A stretch of 49,682 nt of DNA from Methylobacterium sp. Leaf118 (GCF_920984675.1 NZ_CAKLBV010000031.1:1-49682), one strand, 5' to 3'. Shown: positions 1 to 9,042, numbered from the stretch's first letter. The notes: a model not told the origin generated them from the letters alone. A program made the numbers and translations.

Positions 1-1
1 G

Positions 2-1954
2 CTCGCCGTGGCTCTTGGCCTCGCCGCCGCCTTCCTCGGCTTCGCGGCCGGCGTGTGGCGCGTCGCCTCGGTGGCCGGACCGGTGCTCGCACGCACGACC
101 ATCGCCCCGCTCGTCGGCCTCGTGGAGGCCCTCGACGAGCGCGAGGGCGGGGCCCGGCTGATCGTGCGGGTCGAGCGCTTCGGCGATCTCGACGCGGCCG
201 CGCGGCCCCACCGGGTCCGGGTCTCCCATCGCTCCGGCCAGGTCGTGCGCCCCGGCGACGCGATCCGCGCCACCGCCCGCCTGCTGCCGCCGCCGGAGGC
301 CGCGCGGCCCGGCGGCTACGATTTCGCCCGGGACGCCTATTTCCGCGGCATCGGCGCCGTGGGCTCCCTGACCGGCAAGGTCGAGATCCGTGCCCCGACC
401 GCGCCGCTCCCCGTTGAGCTCCGACTCGCCGCCCGCATCGACGAGGCGCGCAACGTCCTGACCCGTCGCATCAGCGAGGCGATCGGCGGCCAGGCCGGCG
501 CCGTGGCCGCCGCCCTGGTGACGGGCAAGCGCGGTCTCATCACCGAGGAGACCAACGCGGTTCTGCGGGCGGCGGGCATCTACCACGTCGTCTCGATCTC
601 GGGCCTGCACATGGTGCTCGCCGCGGGCGTGGTGTTCTGGCTGGTGCGGGCGGGCCTCGCCTTGGTGCCGGTCCTGGCGCTCGCCTGGCCCATCAAGAAG
701 ATCGCGGCGGGGGTCGCGATGGCCGGCGTCACCGCCTATTGCGCCTTCTCGGGTTGGGACGTCGCGGCCGAGCGCGCCCTCATCATGACACTGGTCATGC
801 TCGGCGCGATCCTCGTCGACCGGCCGGCCCTCAGCATGCGCAATCTCGCCCTCGCCGCGATCCTGGCGCTGGCCCGCGAGCCCGAGGCGCTGCTCGGCCC
901 GAGCTTCCAGATGTCGTTCGGGGCGGTGGCCGGCCTGATCGCCTGCGCGCCGCTCCTCGACGGGCGGGTCCTTCGCCGGGAGGGCGCGTCGCGGACCGCG
1001 CGGGCCGCCGCCTGGGCCGCGACCATGGTGACCGGCACGCTGGCCACGACGCTCGTCGCCCAGATCGCGACGGCCCCCTTCGCGACCTACCATTTCCAGA
1101 CCGTCCAGCCCTTCGGCCTCGTCGGCAACGCCCTCACCCTGCCGCTGGTCTCGCTCGCCGTGATGCCCGCGGCGGTCGTCGGGATGCTCGCCTACCCCTT
1201 CGCCCTCGACCGGCCGGTCTGGTGGGCGATGGGACTCGCGGTGCGCGGGATGCTCGAGATCTCGGCCTGGATCGCCGATTTCAGCCGAGCGACCGTGGTG
1301 CTGCCGGCCTTCGGCGCGGGTGCGCTGGGGTGGCTCGCTTCGGCGCTGCTGCTCGCGACCTTGCCGGTCTCGCGGCTGCGGCTCTTCGCGCTGCTTCCGG
1401 CGGCGCTCGGCCTCGCCTTCGCCGCCGCCCCGGCCCGGTTCGATATCTACGTGGACCGCGACGGCGCGGGCGCCGCCGTGCGCGGGGCGGACGGGCGGCT
1501 CTCGGTGCTCGGGCGCCCGCCGGCCTTCGTGCTGGAGCAATGGCTGAAGGCGGACGGCGATCCGCGCCGGGCCGATGAGGTCGGCAGCGGTCCGGACCTG
1601 CGCTGCGACCGCCTCGGCTGCACCCTGCGCACAGTGGACGGCCGGACGGTCGCGCTGGTCACCGACCGGCGCGCCTTCGCGGAGGATTGCCTGCGCGCCG
1701 ACATCCTGATCAGCCGCCTGGCCGCCCCGCCGGGCTGCGCGGCGCCGCTGCGCATCGACCGGGCCTTCCTGGCGGCCCGCGGCGCGACCGCGCTCCGCCT
1801 CGGCCCGGGGGAGCCCGAACTGGTCACGACGCGCGGCAACGGGGAGTCGAAACCCTGGCAGGCCCGCCCCCGCGCGCCACCGCCGGCCGCTCCGACGCCC
1901 ATGGTCGGCGGCGAGCCCGCCGCGGAGCCGGACGCCGCCCCGGACGTCCCGTGA
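2..1954 (+). CDS. comEC: ComEC/Rec2-family DNA uptake channel protein, 5' end missing
   Basis: Polytopic inner-membrane protein of the ComEC/Rec2 family, which in competent bacteria forms the channel that moves single-stranded DNA into the cytoplasm. The reading frame is open to the first base of the window, so the true start lies upstream; the GTG at 8 is not convincing as a start. An N-terminal soluble segment (DUF4131-like) is followed by the Competence core with the motif SISGLHMVLAAG encoded near 590-630, then many hydrophobic helices to about base 1420. The C-terminal part (about 1440-1850) sits where many ComEC proteins carry a metallo-beta-lactamase-like domain, but I see no HxHxDH motif, so any such domain is degenerate. 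It converges on the neighbouring desulfhydrase gene with 8 bases between stops. Family is clear; a role in real DNA uptake here is inference. Confidence 0.9.
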   Translation, partial: LAVALGLAAAFLGFAAGVWRVASVAGPVLARTTIAPLVGLVEALDEREGGARLIVRVERFGDLDAAARPHRVRVSHRSGQVVRPGDAIRATARLLPPPEAARPGGYDFARDAYFRGIGAVGSLTGKVEIRAPTAPLPVELRLAARIDEARNVLTRRISEAIGGQAGAVAAALVTGKRGLITEETNAVLRAAGIYHVVSISGLHMVLAAGVVFWLVRAGLALVPVLALAWPIKKIAAGVAMAGVTAYCAFSGWDVAAERALIMTLVMLGAILVDRPALSMRNLALAAILALAREPEALLGPSFQMSFGAVAGLIACAPLLDGRVLRREGASRTARAAAWAATMVTGTLATTLVAQIATAPFATYHFQTVQPFGLVGNALTLPLVSLAVMPAAVVGMLAYPFALDRPVWWAMGLAVRGMLEISAWIADFSRATVVLPAFGAGALGWLASALLLATLPVSRLRLFALLPAALGLAFAAAPARFDIYVDRDGAGAAVRGADGRLSVLGRPPAFVLEQWLKADGDPRRADEVGSGPDLRCDRLGCTLRTVDGRTVALVTDRRAFAEDCLRADILISRLAAPPGCAAPLRIDRAFLAARGATALRLGPGEPELVTTRGNGESKPWQARPRAPPPAAPTPMVGGEPAAEPDAAPDVP

Positions 1955-1962
1955 CCCGCCGC

Positions 1963-2973
1963 CTAGAGCGCGCCGCGATACGCGAACAGCCCCGGCACGC
2001 CCCCGGTCATCACGAACAGCACCGTGGCGCCCGGCGGATAGGCGCCCGCGCCCACATCGTACAGCAGCCCGGCGAAGGCCTTGCCGCTATAGACCGGGTC
2101 GAGCAGCAGCCCTTCCGTGCGCGCCATCAGCCGCACGGCCTCGCGCATCCCCTCGGTCGGGATCCCGTAGCCCGGGCCGCGATGCCGGCCGTCGACGACG
2201 ATGCCGTCTTCCGGCAGGTTCAAGGCGGGGTCGATCAGCGCCGCCGTCTCGCGGGCCCGGTGATGGGTCGCCGCCCGCGCCTCGGCCTCGGAGGCCAGCA
2301 CCGCGTAGGAGAGAACGAGGCCGGGATCGCGACCCAGGGCGAAATACCCCGCGGCGAGGCCCGCATGGGTACCCGCGCTGCCGTTCGGCACGACGACGCG
2401 GGAGAAGTCGAGGCCGAGATGGGCCGCCTGCTCGGCGATCTCGGCCGCGCAGGCCGCGTAGCCGAGGCAGCCGAGGGGGCTCGACCCGCCGGACGGGAAG
2501 ACGGCGACGCGCCGCCCCTCGCTCCGAAGGGCCTCGGCCCGCGCCTCGGCCTGGGCGAGGGAATCGGCCTCGCCCGGCAGCAGGTGGACCCGGGCGCCGA
2601 ACAGATCCTGCAGCAGGCGGTTGCCGTTGCCGGTGTAGTCGGGATCGTCCCGGGGCACGCTGCGGGTCAGGAACAGCTCGCAGGCGAGGCCGAGGCGGGC
2701 CGCCGCCGCCGCCGTCAGCCGGGCGTGGTTCGATTGCAGGGCCCCGACCGTGATCACCGTGTCGGCCCGGTCGGCCAGCGCCTGGCCGAGCAGGAATTCG
2801 AGCTTGCGCAGCTTGTTGCCGCCTCCGCCGACAGGGCCGACATCGTCGCGCTTCACGAACAGGCGCACGCCGTTGAGCGCGCTCCCGAGATGGGTCGAAA
2901 GCCGGTCGAGGGAGCGGATCGGGGTCGGCCCGTCGGTCAGCGCCGCCCGGGGAAAGCGGGTGAGGTCGAGCAC
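1963..2973 (-). CDS. dcyD: D-cysteine desulfhydrase / ACC deaminase family PLP enzyme
   Basis: PLP-dependent enzyme of the tryptophan-synthase-beta fold, D-cysteine desulfhydrase/1-aminocyclopropane-1-carboxylate deaminase group (336 aa). Expected reactions are D-cysteine to pyruvate, sulfide and ammonia, or deamination of ACC. The PLP lysine is K54 in the segment GGGGNKLRKLEF, followed by the substrate-loop motif ALQSNHARLTAAAA. A glycine-rich phosphate-binding segment (FPSGGSSPLG) and the C-terminal VYSGKAF motif agree with the family. Sequence alone does not separate DcyD from ACC deaminase; the 'GVRLFVKRDD' start and the TGNGNRLLQDL segment fit the DcyD-like branch. The start is 2 bases after the ABC exporter stop, so the two are probably co-transcribed. 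Confidence 0.85.
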   Translation of the reverse strand: MLDLTRFPRAALTDGPTPIRSLDRLSTHLGSALNGVRLFVKRDDVGPVGGGGNKLRKLEFLLGQALADRADTVITVGALQSNHARLTAAAAARLGLACELFLTRSVPRDDPDYTGNGNRLLQDLFGARVHLLPGEADSLAQAEARAEALRSEGRRVAVFPSGGSSPLGCLGYAACAAEIAEQAAHLGLDFSRVVVPNGSAGTHAGLAAGYFALGRDPGLVLSYAVLASEAEARAATHHRARETAALIDPALNLPEDGIVVDGRHRGPGYGIPTEGMREAVRLMARTEGLLLDPVYSGKAFAGLLYDVGAGAYPPGATVLFVMTGGVPGLFAYRGAL

Positions 2974-2975
2974 CG

Positions 2976-4823
2976 CTATTCCGCCGCCACCTTCGGCCCC
3001 GGATCGCGGGCGCGGGCGCTCTCGTCGAAGGCGTCGGTGAACTGGAGACTCGCGAGCTGCGCGTAGAGGGCACCCTGGGCCAACAGGCTCTCGTGCGTGC
3101 CCTCCTCGACGATGCGGCCTCCGTCGAAGACAAGGATACGGTCGGCGGCGCGGATGGTCGCGAGGCGGTGGGCGATGACGAGGGTGGTGCGCCCGCGCAT
3201 CAGCCGGTCGAGGGCGGTCTGCACGGCGCGCTCGCTCTCGGCGTCGAGGGCCGAGGTCGCCTCGTCGAGGAGCAGGACGGGGGCGTCCTTGAGGATCGCC
3301 CGGGCGATGGCGATGCGCTGGCGCTGACCGCCCGAGAGCGTGGTCCCGCGCTCACCGAGCAACGTCGCGTAGCCCTGCGGCAGGGCCCGGACGAAGCCGT
3401 CGGCATTGGCGAGCCGCGCGGCCTCCTCGACCTCGGCCTGGCTGGCTTCGGGCCGGCCGTAGCGGATGTTCTCCGTCACGGTTCCCGAGAACACGACCGG
3501 GTCCTGCGGCACCAGCGAGAGGCGGGCGCGAAGCTGATCGAGATCGGCCTGCGGCAGTGGCACGCCGTCGAGGCGCACGATGCCCTCGTCGGCGTCGTAG
3601 AAGCGCAGCAGCAGCTGCAACACCGTGGTCTTGCCCGCGCCCGACGGGCCGACCAGGGCGATGCGCTCGCCCGGCGCCGCGGTGAAGGAGATGCCGTCCA
3701 GGGCCGCGTGTTCGAGCCGGGTCGGATAGCGGAAGCGCACCGATTCGAAGGCGACCGCGCCCCGGGCCGGGCTGGGCAGCGGCGTCGGGTCCTCGGGCGA
3801 GCGAATCGCGGGCTCGGTCGCCAGGATCTCGCCGAGGCGCTCGGCGGCGCCCGCCGCCTGGGCGAGCTCGCCGTAGACCTCCGAGAGCTGGCCGAGCGCG
3901 CTCGCCCCGAACACCGCGTAGAGCACGAACTGGGACAACTGCCCCGCCGAGGTGGTGCCCGCCAGCACGCCCTTGGCGCCGTACCACATCACCCCGACGA
4001 CCGAGGCCGAGATCAGGAAGATCGCGACGCCCGTCAGGAGCGCGCGGGCGGTGATCGAGGCGCGGGCCGCCTGGTAGGCGTTCTCGGAGGCCCCGGCGAA
4101 TCGCGCGGCGGTGGTGCGGCCCATGCCGAAGGCCTGCATGGTGCGCACGGCCCCCACGGCTTCCGCGGCATAGGCCGAGGCATCGGCGAGCCGGTCCTGG
4201 GCGGACCGCGAGCGGCGGCGCACGCCGCGGCCCGACACGATCAGCGGGAAGACGATGAGCGGGATCGCCGCGAGCACGAGGATCGACAGGCCCGGGCTCG
4301 TCCACACCATCATGACGACGGCGCCGACGAACAGGAACAGGTTGCGCAGCAGGATCGAGATCGAGACCCCGAACACCGCCTTGACCTGGGTGGCATCCGC
4401 CGTGAGCCGCGAGACGATCTCGCCCGATTGCGACTTGTCGAAGAAGGTCGGGTCGAGGGTCGTCAGCCGGGCGAACACCGCCGAGCGCAGATCCGCCACG
4501 ACCCGCTCGCCCAGGGTGACGACCGAGTAGTAGCGGCCCCCGCTCGACACCGCGAGCACCGCCACGACGCCGAGCAGCGCCACGAAATAGGAATCGATGA
4601 GCGCCTGCCCCTCGGGCGAGAAGCCGTGATCGATCACCCGCCGGATCGCGATGGGCACGACCAGCGTCGCGCCGGAGGCGGCGATCAGGGAGACCAGCGC
4701 CGCCAGGATGCGTCCGCGGTAGCGGCTGGCAAAGGGAATCAGGGGCTTCAGGGCTCCCAGCGGCGCCCTCCCCCGGGCGTTCGCATCCCTGATCTCGGCG
4801 TTCGCCTCACGCGCGCGGGCCAT
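2976..4823 (-). CDS. ABC transporter, fused permease and ATPase (MsbA-like exporter)
   Basis: Type IV ABC exporter half-transporter (615 aa) that would act as a homodimer in the inner membrane. Residues about 30-320 form six transmembrane helices (ABC_membrane domain). The ATPase domain has Walker [10 protein letters not shown] (around residue 395), Q-loop VPQDPVVF, signature LSGGQRQR (around residue 495), Walker [13 protein letters not shown] and the H-loop AHRLAT. Members of this group export lipids, drugs or peptides; the substrate cannot be read from sequence. It is divergent from rpmE and is followed at 2 bases by the D-cysteine desulfhydrase gene. The same exporter-rpmE neighbourhood is common in Rhizobiales from general knowledge. 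Confidence 0.93.
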   Translation of the reverse strand: MARAREANAEIRDANARGRAPLGALKPLIPFASRYRGRILAALVSLIAASGATLVVPIAIRRVIDHGFSPEGQALIDSYFVALLGVVAVLAVSSGGRYYSVVTLGERVVADLRSAVFARLTTLDPTFFDKSQSGEIVSRLTADATQVKAVFGVSISILLRNLFLFVGAVVMMVWTSPGLSILVLAAIPLIVFPLIVSGRGVRRRSRSAQDRLADASAYAAEAVGAVRTMQAFGMGRTTAARFAGASENAYQAARASITARALLTGVAIFLISASVVGVMWYGAKGVLAGTTSAGQLSQFVLYAVFGASALGQLSEVYGELAQAAGAAERLGEILATEPAIRSPEDPTPLPSPARGAVAFESVRFRYPTRLEHAALDGISFTAAPGERIALVGPSGAGKTTVLQLLLRFYDADEGIVRLDGVPLPQADLDQLRARLSLVPQDPVVFSGTVTENIRYGRPEASQAEVEEAARLANADGFVRALPQGYATLLGERGTTLSGGQRQRIAIARAILKDAPVLLLDEATSALDAESERAVQTALDRLMRGRTTLVIAHRLATIRAADRILVFDGGRIVEEGTHESLLAQGALYAQLASLQFTDAFDESARARDPGPKVAAE

Positions 4824-4877
4824 CGTTCCTCGTCATCGTTTCTTCTGTTCGGGACTCCTGGCGTGTCCCGGCGTCCC

Positions 4878-4906
4878 TTGTCCACCCTCGGGCGGTGAGG
4901 TATAGG
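4878..4906 (+). promoter_or_regulatory. sigma-70-type promoter of rpmE
   Basis: TTGTCC (4878-4883), a 17-base spacer, then TATAGG (4901-4906). Transcription would begin near 4913, giving a leader of about 85 bases. This also argues against any rpmE start before 4913. Confidence 0.65.
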
Positions 4907-4996
4907 CGCGCCCTCAACCGAATGCGCGCGATCTTTTGCCCTAGGCTCATGCCCTCGGTGGAGAGGCCGGTCGGCGTGCTACCTCAGGAATTCGTC

Positions 4997-5251
4997 ATGG
5001 CAAAGAATGCGGCCGACAAGGCCAAGGGGACGGAGCACCCCGACTACCACTTCATCAAGGTCGTGATGACCGACGGCACCGAGTACCGGACCCGCTCCAC
5101 CTACGGCAAGGAAGGCGACGTCCTCAACCTCGACATCGACCCGACCACGCACCCGGCCTGGACCGGCGGCGAGCAGAAGATGCTCGATCGCGGCGGTCGC
5201 GTGTCGCGCTTCAACAGCCGGTTCGGCGGCCTCGGCTTCGGCAAGAAGTGA
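4997..5251 (+). CDS. rpmE: 50S ribosomal protein L31
   Basis: Ribosomal protein L31 (84 aa), a peripheral protein of the large subunit at the intersubunit bridge. The core [22 protein letters not shown] and the C-terminal [15 protein letters not shown] are the alphaproteobacterial L31 signature. The zinc-binding cysteines of the C+ form are absent, so this is a zinc-independent (C-) version. I chose the ATG at 4997 because it has AGGA at 4986-4989 and lies downstream of the predicted transcription start; an in-frame start at 4895 lies inside the promoter. The N-terminus ([13 protein letters not shown]) is a few residues longer than the common MKxxIHPDY form. Followed by an intrinsic terminator. 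Confidence 0.95.
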   Translation: MAKNAADKAKGTEHPDYHFIKVVMTDGTEYRTRSTYGKEGDVLNLDIDPTTHPAWTGGEQKMLDRGGRVSRFNSRFGGLGFGKK

Positions 5252-5285
5252 TCGTCTGCCGATCGGGCGCGAGCCCGATTCGCTG

Positions 5286-5317
5286 AAACGGCGCCGCTTG
5301 CGGCGCCGTTTTCGTTT
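5286..5317 (+). terminator. intrinsic terminator after rpmE
   Basis: A 12-bp perfect inverted repeat (AAACGGCGCCGC at 5286-5297 with its complement at 5300-5311) ends in TTTTCGTTT. It lies 34 bases after the rpmE stop and is the expected Rho-independent shape for rightward transcription. Confidence 0.8.
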
Positions 5318-5345
5318 GCGCGGGCTCCCGAGAGCCGCGCCGTGA

Positions 5346-5882
5346 TCACTCTCCGCCGAACGCCGCCCGAAGGCGCCCGACCTGCGCGCTCACCGGGCTC
5401 TCCCGCGGTACCGGCATGGGCCGGTCGTCCTCGGTGATCAGCTTGTCGAGGTGGAGGATGCGGGCATGCAGCCGGCGCGAGCGGCGCACGAGGTCCTGGA
5501 GCCGCAGCGGCAAGGCGCTGAAGGCATCGCTCGCTTCGGCCAGCGTCCGGTCGACCTCGTTGAGCTTGACCCGGGTCTTCTCCTCATGGGCCTGACCCAG
5601 GGTGATCTCCCCCTCGGACACCGCCCGCTGCACGAGCAGCCACGAGGCGATCTGCATCAGCCGCGTGGTGAGCCGCATGCTCTCGCTGGCATAGGCGAGC
5701 GTGGCGTCACGCGAGATCAGCCGCGATTCGGCCCGCCCTTCGCCGTCGAGATAGGCCGCGGTCTCCTCGACGAGGAGCATCCCGTCGCGAAACAAGGCCT
5801 TGAAACCCTCCGAGCCGACGAAGGACTCGCCGAAGCTCACCCAATGCCGCTCGTCCCGAAACGTCACGTCGAACTCGGTCAT
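5346..5882 (-). CDS. DUF1465 family protein
   Basis: Conserved alphaproteobacterial protein of the DUF1465 family (178 aa), function not established as far as I know. It is soluble, with no signal peptide, and mainly helical: residues about 60-110 (ATLAYASESMRLTTRLMQIA, then WLLVQRAVSEGEI) and a helical segment rich in Arg around residues 125-145 (LPLRLQDLVRRSRRLHARIL). The frame is open much further upstream, but the ATG at 5882 is the right start: AGGAGG lies 4 to 9 bases upstream of it and the family begins at about this point. Lies between rpmE and the rpmH cluster and converges on rpmE. Confidence 0.85.
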   Translation of the reverse strand: MTEFDVTFRDERHWVSFGESFVGSEGFKALFRDGMLLVEETAAYLDGEGRAESRLISRDATLAYASESMRLTTRLMQIASWLLVQRAVSEGEITLGQAHEEKTRVKLNEVDRTLAEASDAFSALPLRLQDLVRRSRRLHARILHLDKLITEDDRPMPVPRESPVSAQVGRLRAAFGGE

Positions 5883-6077
5883 CCTGCCTCCTGTGCCGCT
5901 TCGTCGGACATTGTGTCCCGATATGGGACGCCGCCGCTGCGTTCGTCGCTCTCGGGGCAAGTGTAGCGCCGAACCGGGGGCGGGAGGGGCTTCACGATCT
6001 TTTAACGTTAATGGGCCGGCCGTGGCAGGAGGCCGCCGCGAGACGCGCCATGCGCTCTCTGGAACGGCCGCGCGGGC

Positions 6078-6180
6078 AAAAAAAAGCCGCTCCGGAGAGC
6101 GGCTTGTCACGAGTCTACAGGGAGGCATCAAACAGAGTGGACAGAGATCCCACTCAGGATCCAGACAATCTGGATGTCCC
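6078..6180 (-). ncRNA. candidate trans-acting small RNA with intrinsic terminator
   Basis: In the 557-base gap between the DUF1465 gene and rpmH the minus strand reads as a small RNA. A perfect 9-bp terminator stem (AAGCCGCTC 6084-6092 with its complement 6097-6105, loop CGGA) is followed on this strand by eight U (6085-6078). Upstream come a hairpin at 6135-6155 (6-bp stem GAGTGG/CCACTC) and a hairpin at 6159-6175 (7-bp stem ATCCAGA/TCTGGAT, 3-base loop). Between the middle hairpin and the terminator is an unpaired stretch (6134-6106) containing GCCUCCCUG, an anti-Shine-Dalgarno motif seen in several rhizobial sRNAs. A TACGAT -10-like hexamer lies at 6188-6183, giving an RNA of about 100 nt; no good -35 is visible. 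No reading frame fits. The rest of the gap shows only the rpmH promoter and leader and the DUF1465 leader. Confidence 0.6.
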
Positions 6181-6279
6181 CTATCGTAGACCGGAAAGGT
6201 TAACGGACGATTGAGCGGGCGGGCGGCAGCCCCGCGGACAGGCCTCGGCCCGCCAGGATTCCGCGGGATCGGCGCGTCA

Positions 6280-6308
6280 TTGACTTGCGGCGCCCCCTCC
6301 GCCATAAG
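6280..6308 (+). promoter_or_regulatory. sigma-70-type promoter of the rpmH cluster
   Basis: TTGACT (6280-6285), a 17-base spacer, CATAAG (6303-6308). It implies a leader of about 125 bases before rpmH and probably drives the rpmH-rnpA-yidC genes. Confidence 0.65.
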
Positions 6309-6439
6309 CCGCGCCACTGCGATGCGGCGCCCCGTTCCGGGCGCCCTTCGCGTTTGCAGATCCCATTTCGAGGCTCGTCGCACGGTCCGCGCGCTCGCAG
6401 CGCCGCCGGGCTTCACGCCTCGCCCGCCGGAGACCCGCC

Positions 6440-6574
6440 ATGAAGAGAACCTACCAGCCCAGCAAGCTCGTCCGGAAGCGCCGTCACGGCTTCCGCGCCC
6501 GCATGGCGACCGCCGGCGGCCGCAAGGTCATCGCCGCCCGCCGCGCGCACGGCCGCAAGCGCCTCTCCGCCTGA
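6440..6574 (+). CDS. rpmH: 50S ribosomal protein L34
   Basis: Ribosomal protein L34, 44 aa, beginning [18 protein letters not shown] and ending [10 protein letters not shown], a near-universal sequence: small, strongly basic, buried in the large subunit rRNA. The standard length (44-46 aa) and the start just before MKRTYQPS leave little doubt. It is the first gene of the rpmH-rnpA-yidC cluster, which is often near dnaA and the origin in other bacteria; no dnaA or origin is visible in this window. A strong hairpin separates it from rnpA. Confidence 0.97.
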   Translation: MKRTYQPSKLVRKRRHGFRARMATAGGRKVIAARRAHGRKRLSA

Positions 6575-6585
6575 ACTGCGACCTC

Positions 6586-6608
6586 CGGCGCCGCCCGTGG
6601 CGGCGCCG
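6586..6608 (+). promoter_or_regulatory. strong hairpin between rpmH and rnpA
   Basis: Perfect 10-bp inverted repeat CGGCGCCGCC/GGCGGCGCCG with a 3-base loop, 12 bases after the rpmH stop and about 45 before the rnpA start. There is no U-tract, so it may act as a processing or attenuating structure that sets the L34 to RNase P protein ratio, not as a full terminator (inference). Confidence 0.5.
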
Positions 6609-6653
6609 CCTCACCGCCCTGCCGGTTTCGCAGGGCTTGGCTCCGGAGCGCCC

Positions 6654-7154
6654 GTGTCGACGATCCGCCGCCTCCGGCGGCGCCCGGACTTCCTGGCCGC
6701 GGCTCAGGGCCGGCGCTTCCACACCGAGCGCATGAGCGCGCAAGGGCGCCTGCGCGAGCCGGGCGAGCAGCGCGACGGCGCCCCCGCCGAGGGTCTGTTC
6801 CTCGGCTTCACCATCACCAAGCGCGTGGGCCATGCGACCGAACGCAACCGGATTCGCCGCCGCCTGCGCAGCGCGCTCGACGCGGCGTCCGAGGGCGCGC
6901 CCGAGATCGGGGCCGACGTGGTCGTGATCGCCCGGCGTCCCGCTCTCGACGCGCCGTTCGAGAGTCTGATCGAGGATCTGCGGCGCGCGCTCCGCTCGGT
7001 GACGCGGCCCCCGGGCCCGAAACCCGCTCACGCCCCCGACCGTCCAGCTCCCGTTCGCGGCCCCCGCCGTGGCCGGAACCGGCCGGCCGGCTCCTCGCCC
7101 CCCTCCGCCCCTCTTCCCGCTTCGAAGGCGCCTGACGGATCGACCGATGGGTAA
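6654..7154 (+). CDS. rnpA: ribonuclease P protein component
   Basis: Protein subunit of RNase P (166 aa), which with the catalytic RNA removes 5' leaders from pre-tRNA. The RNR signature is [10 protein letters not shown] (residues 63-72), preceded by the conserved [13 protein letters not shown] chose the GTG at 6654: it has GGAG at 6644-6647 and places the family start ([13 protein letters not shown]) correctly; an in-frame start at 6597 overlaps the intergenic hairpin. The usual protein is about 120 aa; here residues after 115 form a Pro/Arg/Ser-rich tail of about 50 aa with no recognisable domain. The stop overlaps the yidC start by 8 bases, and no yidD gene lies between them. Confidence 0.92.
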   Translation: MSTIRRLRRRPDFLAAAQGRRFHTERMSAQGRLREPGEQRDGAPAEGLFLGFTITKRVGHATERNRIRRRLRSALDAASEGAPEIGADVVVIARRPALDAPFESLIEDLRRALRSVTRPPGPKPAHAPDRPAPVRGPRRGRNRPAGSSPPSAPLPASKAPDGSTDG

Positions 7155-9000
7155 CGACAAGACGAACATGTTCGTCGCGATCGGCTTGTCTCTGGTGGTG
7201 CTGCTCGGCTGGCACTACTTCGTGACCGGCCCGGCGACCGAGCGGCAGAAGCAGGCGACGGCGCAGAGCCAGACTGCCGGCCAGATTCCGGGCCAGCCCG
7301 GCGTCCCGACCGCGGACGGCCTGCCGGCGCCGAGCCCGCAGCAGGGCGGCCCCTCCGCCCCGGTGCCGGGTACGCTGCCGGCTCCGGCCGCCGGCCCGGT
7401 CTCCCGCGAGGACGCCATTGCGCGCTCGGCCCGGGTGCGGGTCGATACGCCCGCCCTCTACGGCTCGGTGGCGCTCAAGGGCGCACGCATCGACGACGTG
7501 AGCCTGAAGAACTACCACGAGACCGTGAGCGACGAGAGCCCGCGCATCGTCCTGCTCTCGCCCACCGGCAGCCCGAATCCCTACTATGCCGAGTTCGGCT
7601 GGGTCGGCCAGAATGCCGGGCCCCTGCCCACCGCCGACACGCTCTGGAGCGCCGACGGCGATCTCGTCGCGCCCGGCAAGGCCGTGACGCTGACCTGGGA
7701 CAACGGCCAGGGCCTGCTGTTCAAGCGCATCCTCGCCGTCGACGACAAGTTCATGTTCACGGTCCGCGACGAAGTCGAGAACAAATCCGCCAACCCGGTG
7801 ACGCTGTATCCCTACAGCCTCGTGTCGCGCTGGGGGAAACCGCACACCCAGGGCTATTACGTGCTGCACGAGGGCCTGATCGGCTGGCTCGGCGACGATC
7901 GCCTGCAGGAATACAGCTACGACGCCATCGCCAAGGAGCCCGCCTATGGCGGGGCCAACACCCGCGGCAAGGCGTGGTCGAACGTGACCGGCGGCTTCGT
8001 CGGCATCACCGATAAGTACTGGGCGGCGGCCGCGATCCCCGAGCAGGACAAGCCCTTCACCGGCGCCTTCACCGAGCGCACCGACGGGACCACCAAGGTC
8101 TATCAGACCAGCGCGCGCGGTGACGGCGTCACGGTGGCGCCGAACGCCTCGGCGACGGCGACCCAGCGGCTGTTCGCGGGTGCCAAGGAAGTCAACCAGA
8201 TCAACGCGTACAAGCGCGAGCTCAACATCCGTGAGTTCGACTCGATGATCGACTGGGGCTGGTTCTGGTTCCTGACCAAGCCGATGTTCCGGGCGCTGGA
8301 CTTCTTCTTCCACCTCGCCGGGAACTTCGGTGTCTCGATCCTGCTCGTGACCCTGATCCTGAAGATCTTCTTCCTGCCGATCGCCAACCGCTCCTACGTC
8401 TCCATGGCCAAGATGAAGGCCGTGCAGCCCGAGATGATGTCCATCCGGGAGCGCTACAAAGACGACAAGATGAAGCAGCAACAGGCGATGATGGAGCTGT
8501 ACAAGAAGGAGAAGATCAATCCGGTGGCCGGCTGCTGGCCGGTGCTGATCCAGATCCCGGTCTTCTTCGCGCTGTACAAGGTCCTATTCATCACCATCGA
8601 GATGCGGCACGCGCCGTTCTTCGGCTGGATTCAGGACCTGGCTGCGCCCGACCCGACCAACATCCTGAACCTGTTCGGCCTGCTCCCCTTCGCCGCGCCC
8701 GACTTCATCCATCTGGGCGTGTGGCCGATCATCATGGGCATCACGATGTTCGTGCAGATGAAGATGAACCCCGCGCCGCCGGACCCGGTCCAGGCGCAGG
8801 TCTTCACCTTCATGCCGATCGTCTTCACCTTCATGCTCGGCTCGTTCCCGGCCGGTCTGGTGATCTACTGGGCCTGGAACAACCTGCTCTCGGTCATCCA
8901 GCAATACGTCATCATGCGCCGCAACGGCGTGAAGGTGGAGTTGTGGGACAACCTCCGAGGCACCTTCAAACGTGACAAGAACGCCGCCGCCAAGAGCTGA
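7147..9000 (+). CDS. yidC: membrane protein insertase YidC
   Basis: Oxa1/YidC insertase (617 aa) that inserts and folds inner-membrane proteins alone or with SecYEG. It has an N-terminal transmembrane anchor (residues about 8-24), a variable Gln/Pro/Gly-rich linker, the large periplasmic domain to about residue 365, then the conserved core with helices starting at [10 protein letters not shown], a cytoplasmic hairpin ([20 protein letters not shown]) and the C-terminal helices ending [13 protein letters not shown]. The core arginine is in the early core ([19 protein letters not shown] region). Start ATG at 7147 overlaps the rnpA stop; upstream in-frame starts lie within rnpA. Length is normal for gram-negative YidC. 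Confidence 0.96.
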   Translation: MGNDKTNMFVAIGLSLVVLLGWHYFVTGPATERQKQATAQSQTAGQIPGQPGVPTADGLPAPSPQQGGPSAPVPGTLPAPAAGPVSREDAIARSARVRVDTPALYGSVALKGARIDDVSLKNYHETVSDESPRIVLLSPTGSPNPYYAEFGWVGQNAGPLPTADTLWSADGDLVAPGKAVTLTWDNGQGLLFKRILAVDDKFMFTVRDEVENKSANPVTLYPYSLVSRWGKPHTQGYYVLHEGLIGWLGDDRLQEYSYDAIAKEPAYGGANTRGKAWSNVTGGFVGITDKYWAAAAIPEQDKPFTGAFTERTDGTTKVYQTSARGDGVTVAPNASATATQRLFAGAKEVNQINAYKRELNIREFDSMIDWGWFWFLTKPMFRALDFFFHLAGNFGVSILLVTLILKIFFLPIANRSYVSMAKMKAVQPEMMSIRERYKDDKMKQQQAMMELYKKEKINPVAGCWPVLIQIPVFFALYKVLFITIEMRHAPFFGWIQDLAAPDPTNILNLFGLLPFAAPDFIHLGVWPIIMGITMFVQMKMNPAPPDPVQAQVFTFMPIVFTFMLGSFPAGLVIYWAWNNLLSVIQQYVIMRRNGVKVELWDNLRGTFKRDKNAAAKS

Positions 9001-9013
9001 GCCGCCGACAATC

Positions 9014-9042
9014 GGGGCCATCGCTCGCGCAGCGGTGGCCCC
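9014..9042 (+). terminator. terminator-like hairpin after yidC
   Basis: GGGGCCATCGCT (9014-9025) pairs with AGCGGTGGCCCC (9031-9042), 12 bp with one wobble pair, starting 13 bases after the yidC stop. No U-tract follows, so termination would be partial or Rho-assisted. Confidence 0.4.

Noticed and set aside
3093..4898. 601-codon open frame opposite the ABC exporter
   Set aside because: Shadow of the exporter gene, whose Walker and signature motifs are complete on the other strand.
4895..5251. A longer L31 protein starting at 4895
   Set aside because: That start lies inside the predicted promoter and before the expected transcription start; the ATG at 4997 has a ribosome-binding site.
6002..6011. 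CtrA box at TTAACGTTAA
   Set aside because: The two TTAA halves are 2 bases apart, not 7 as in the CtrA consensus.
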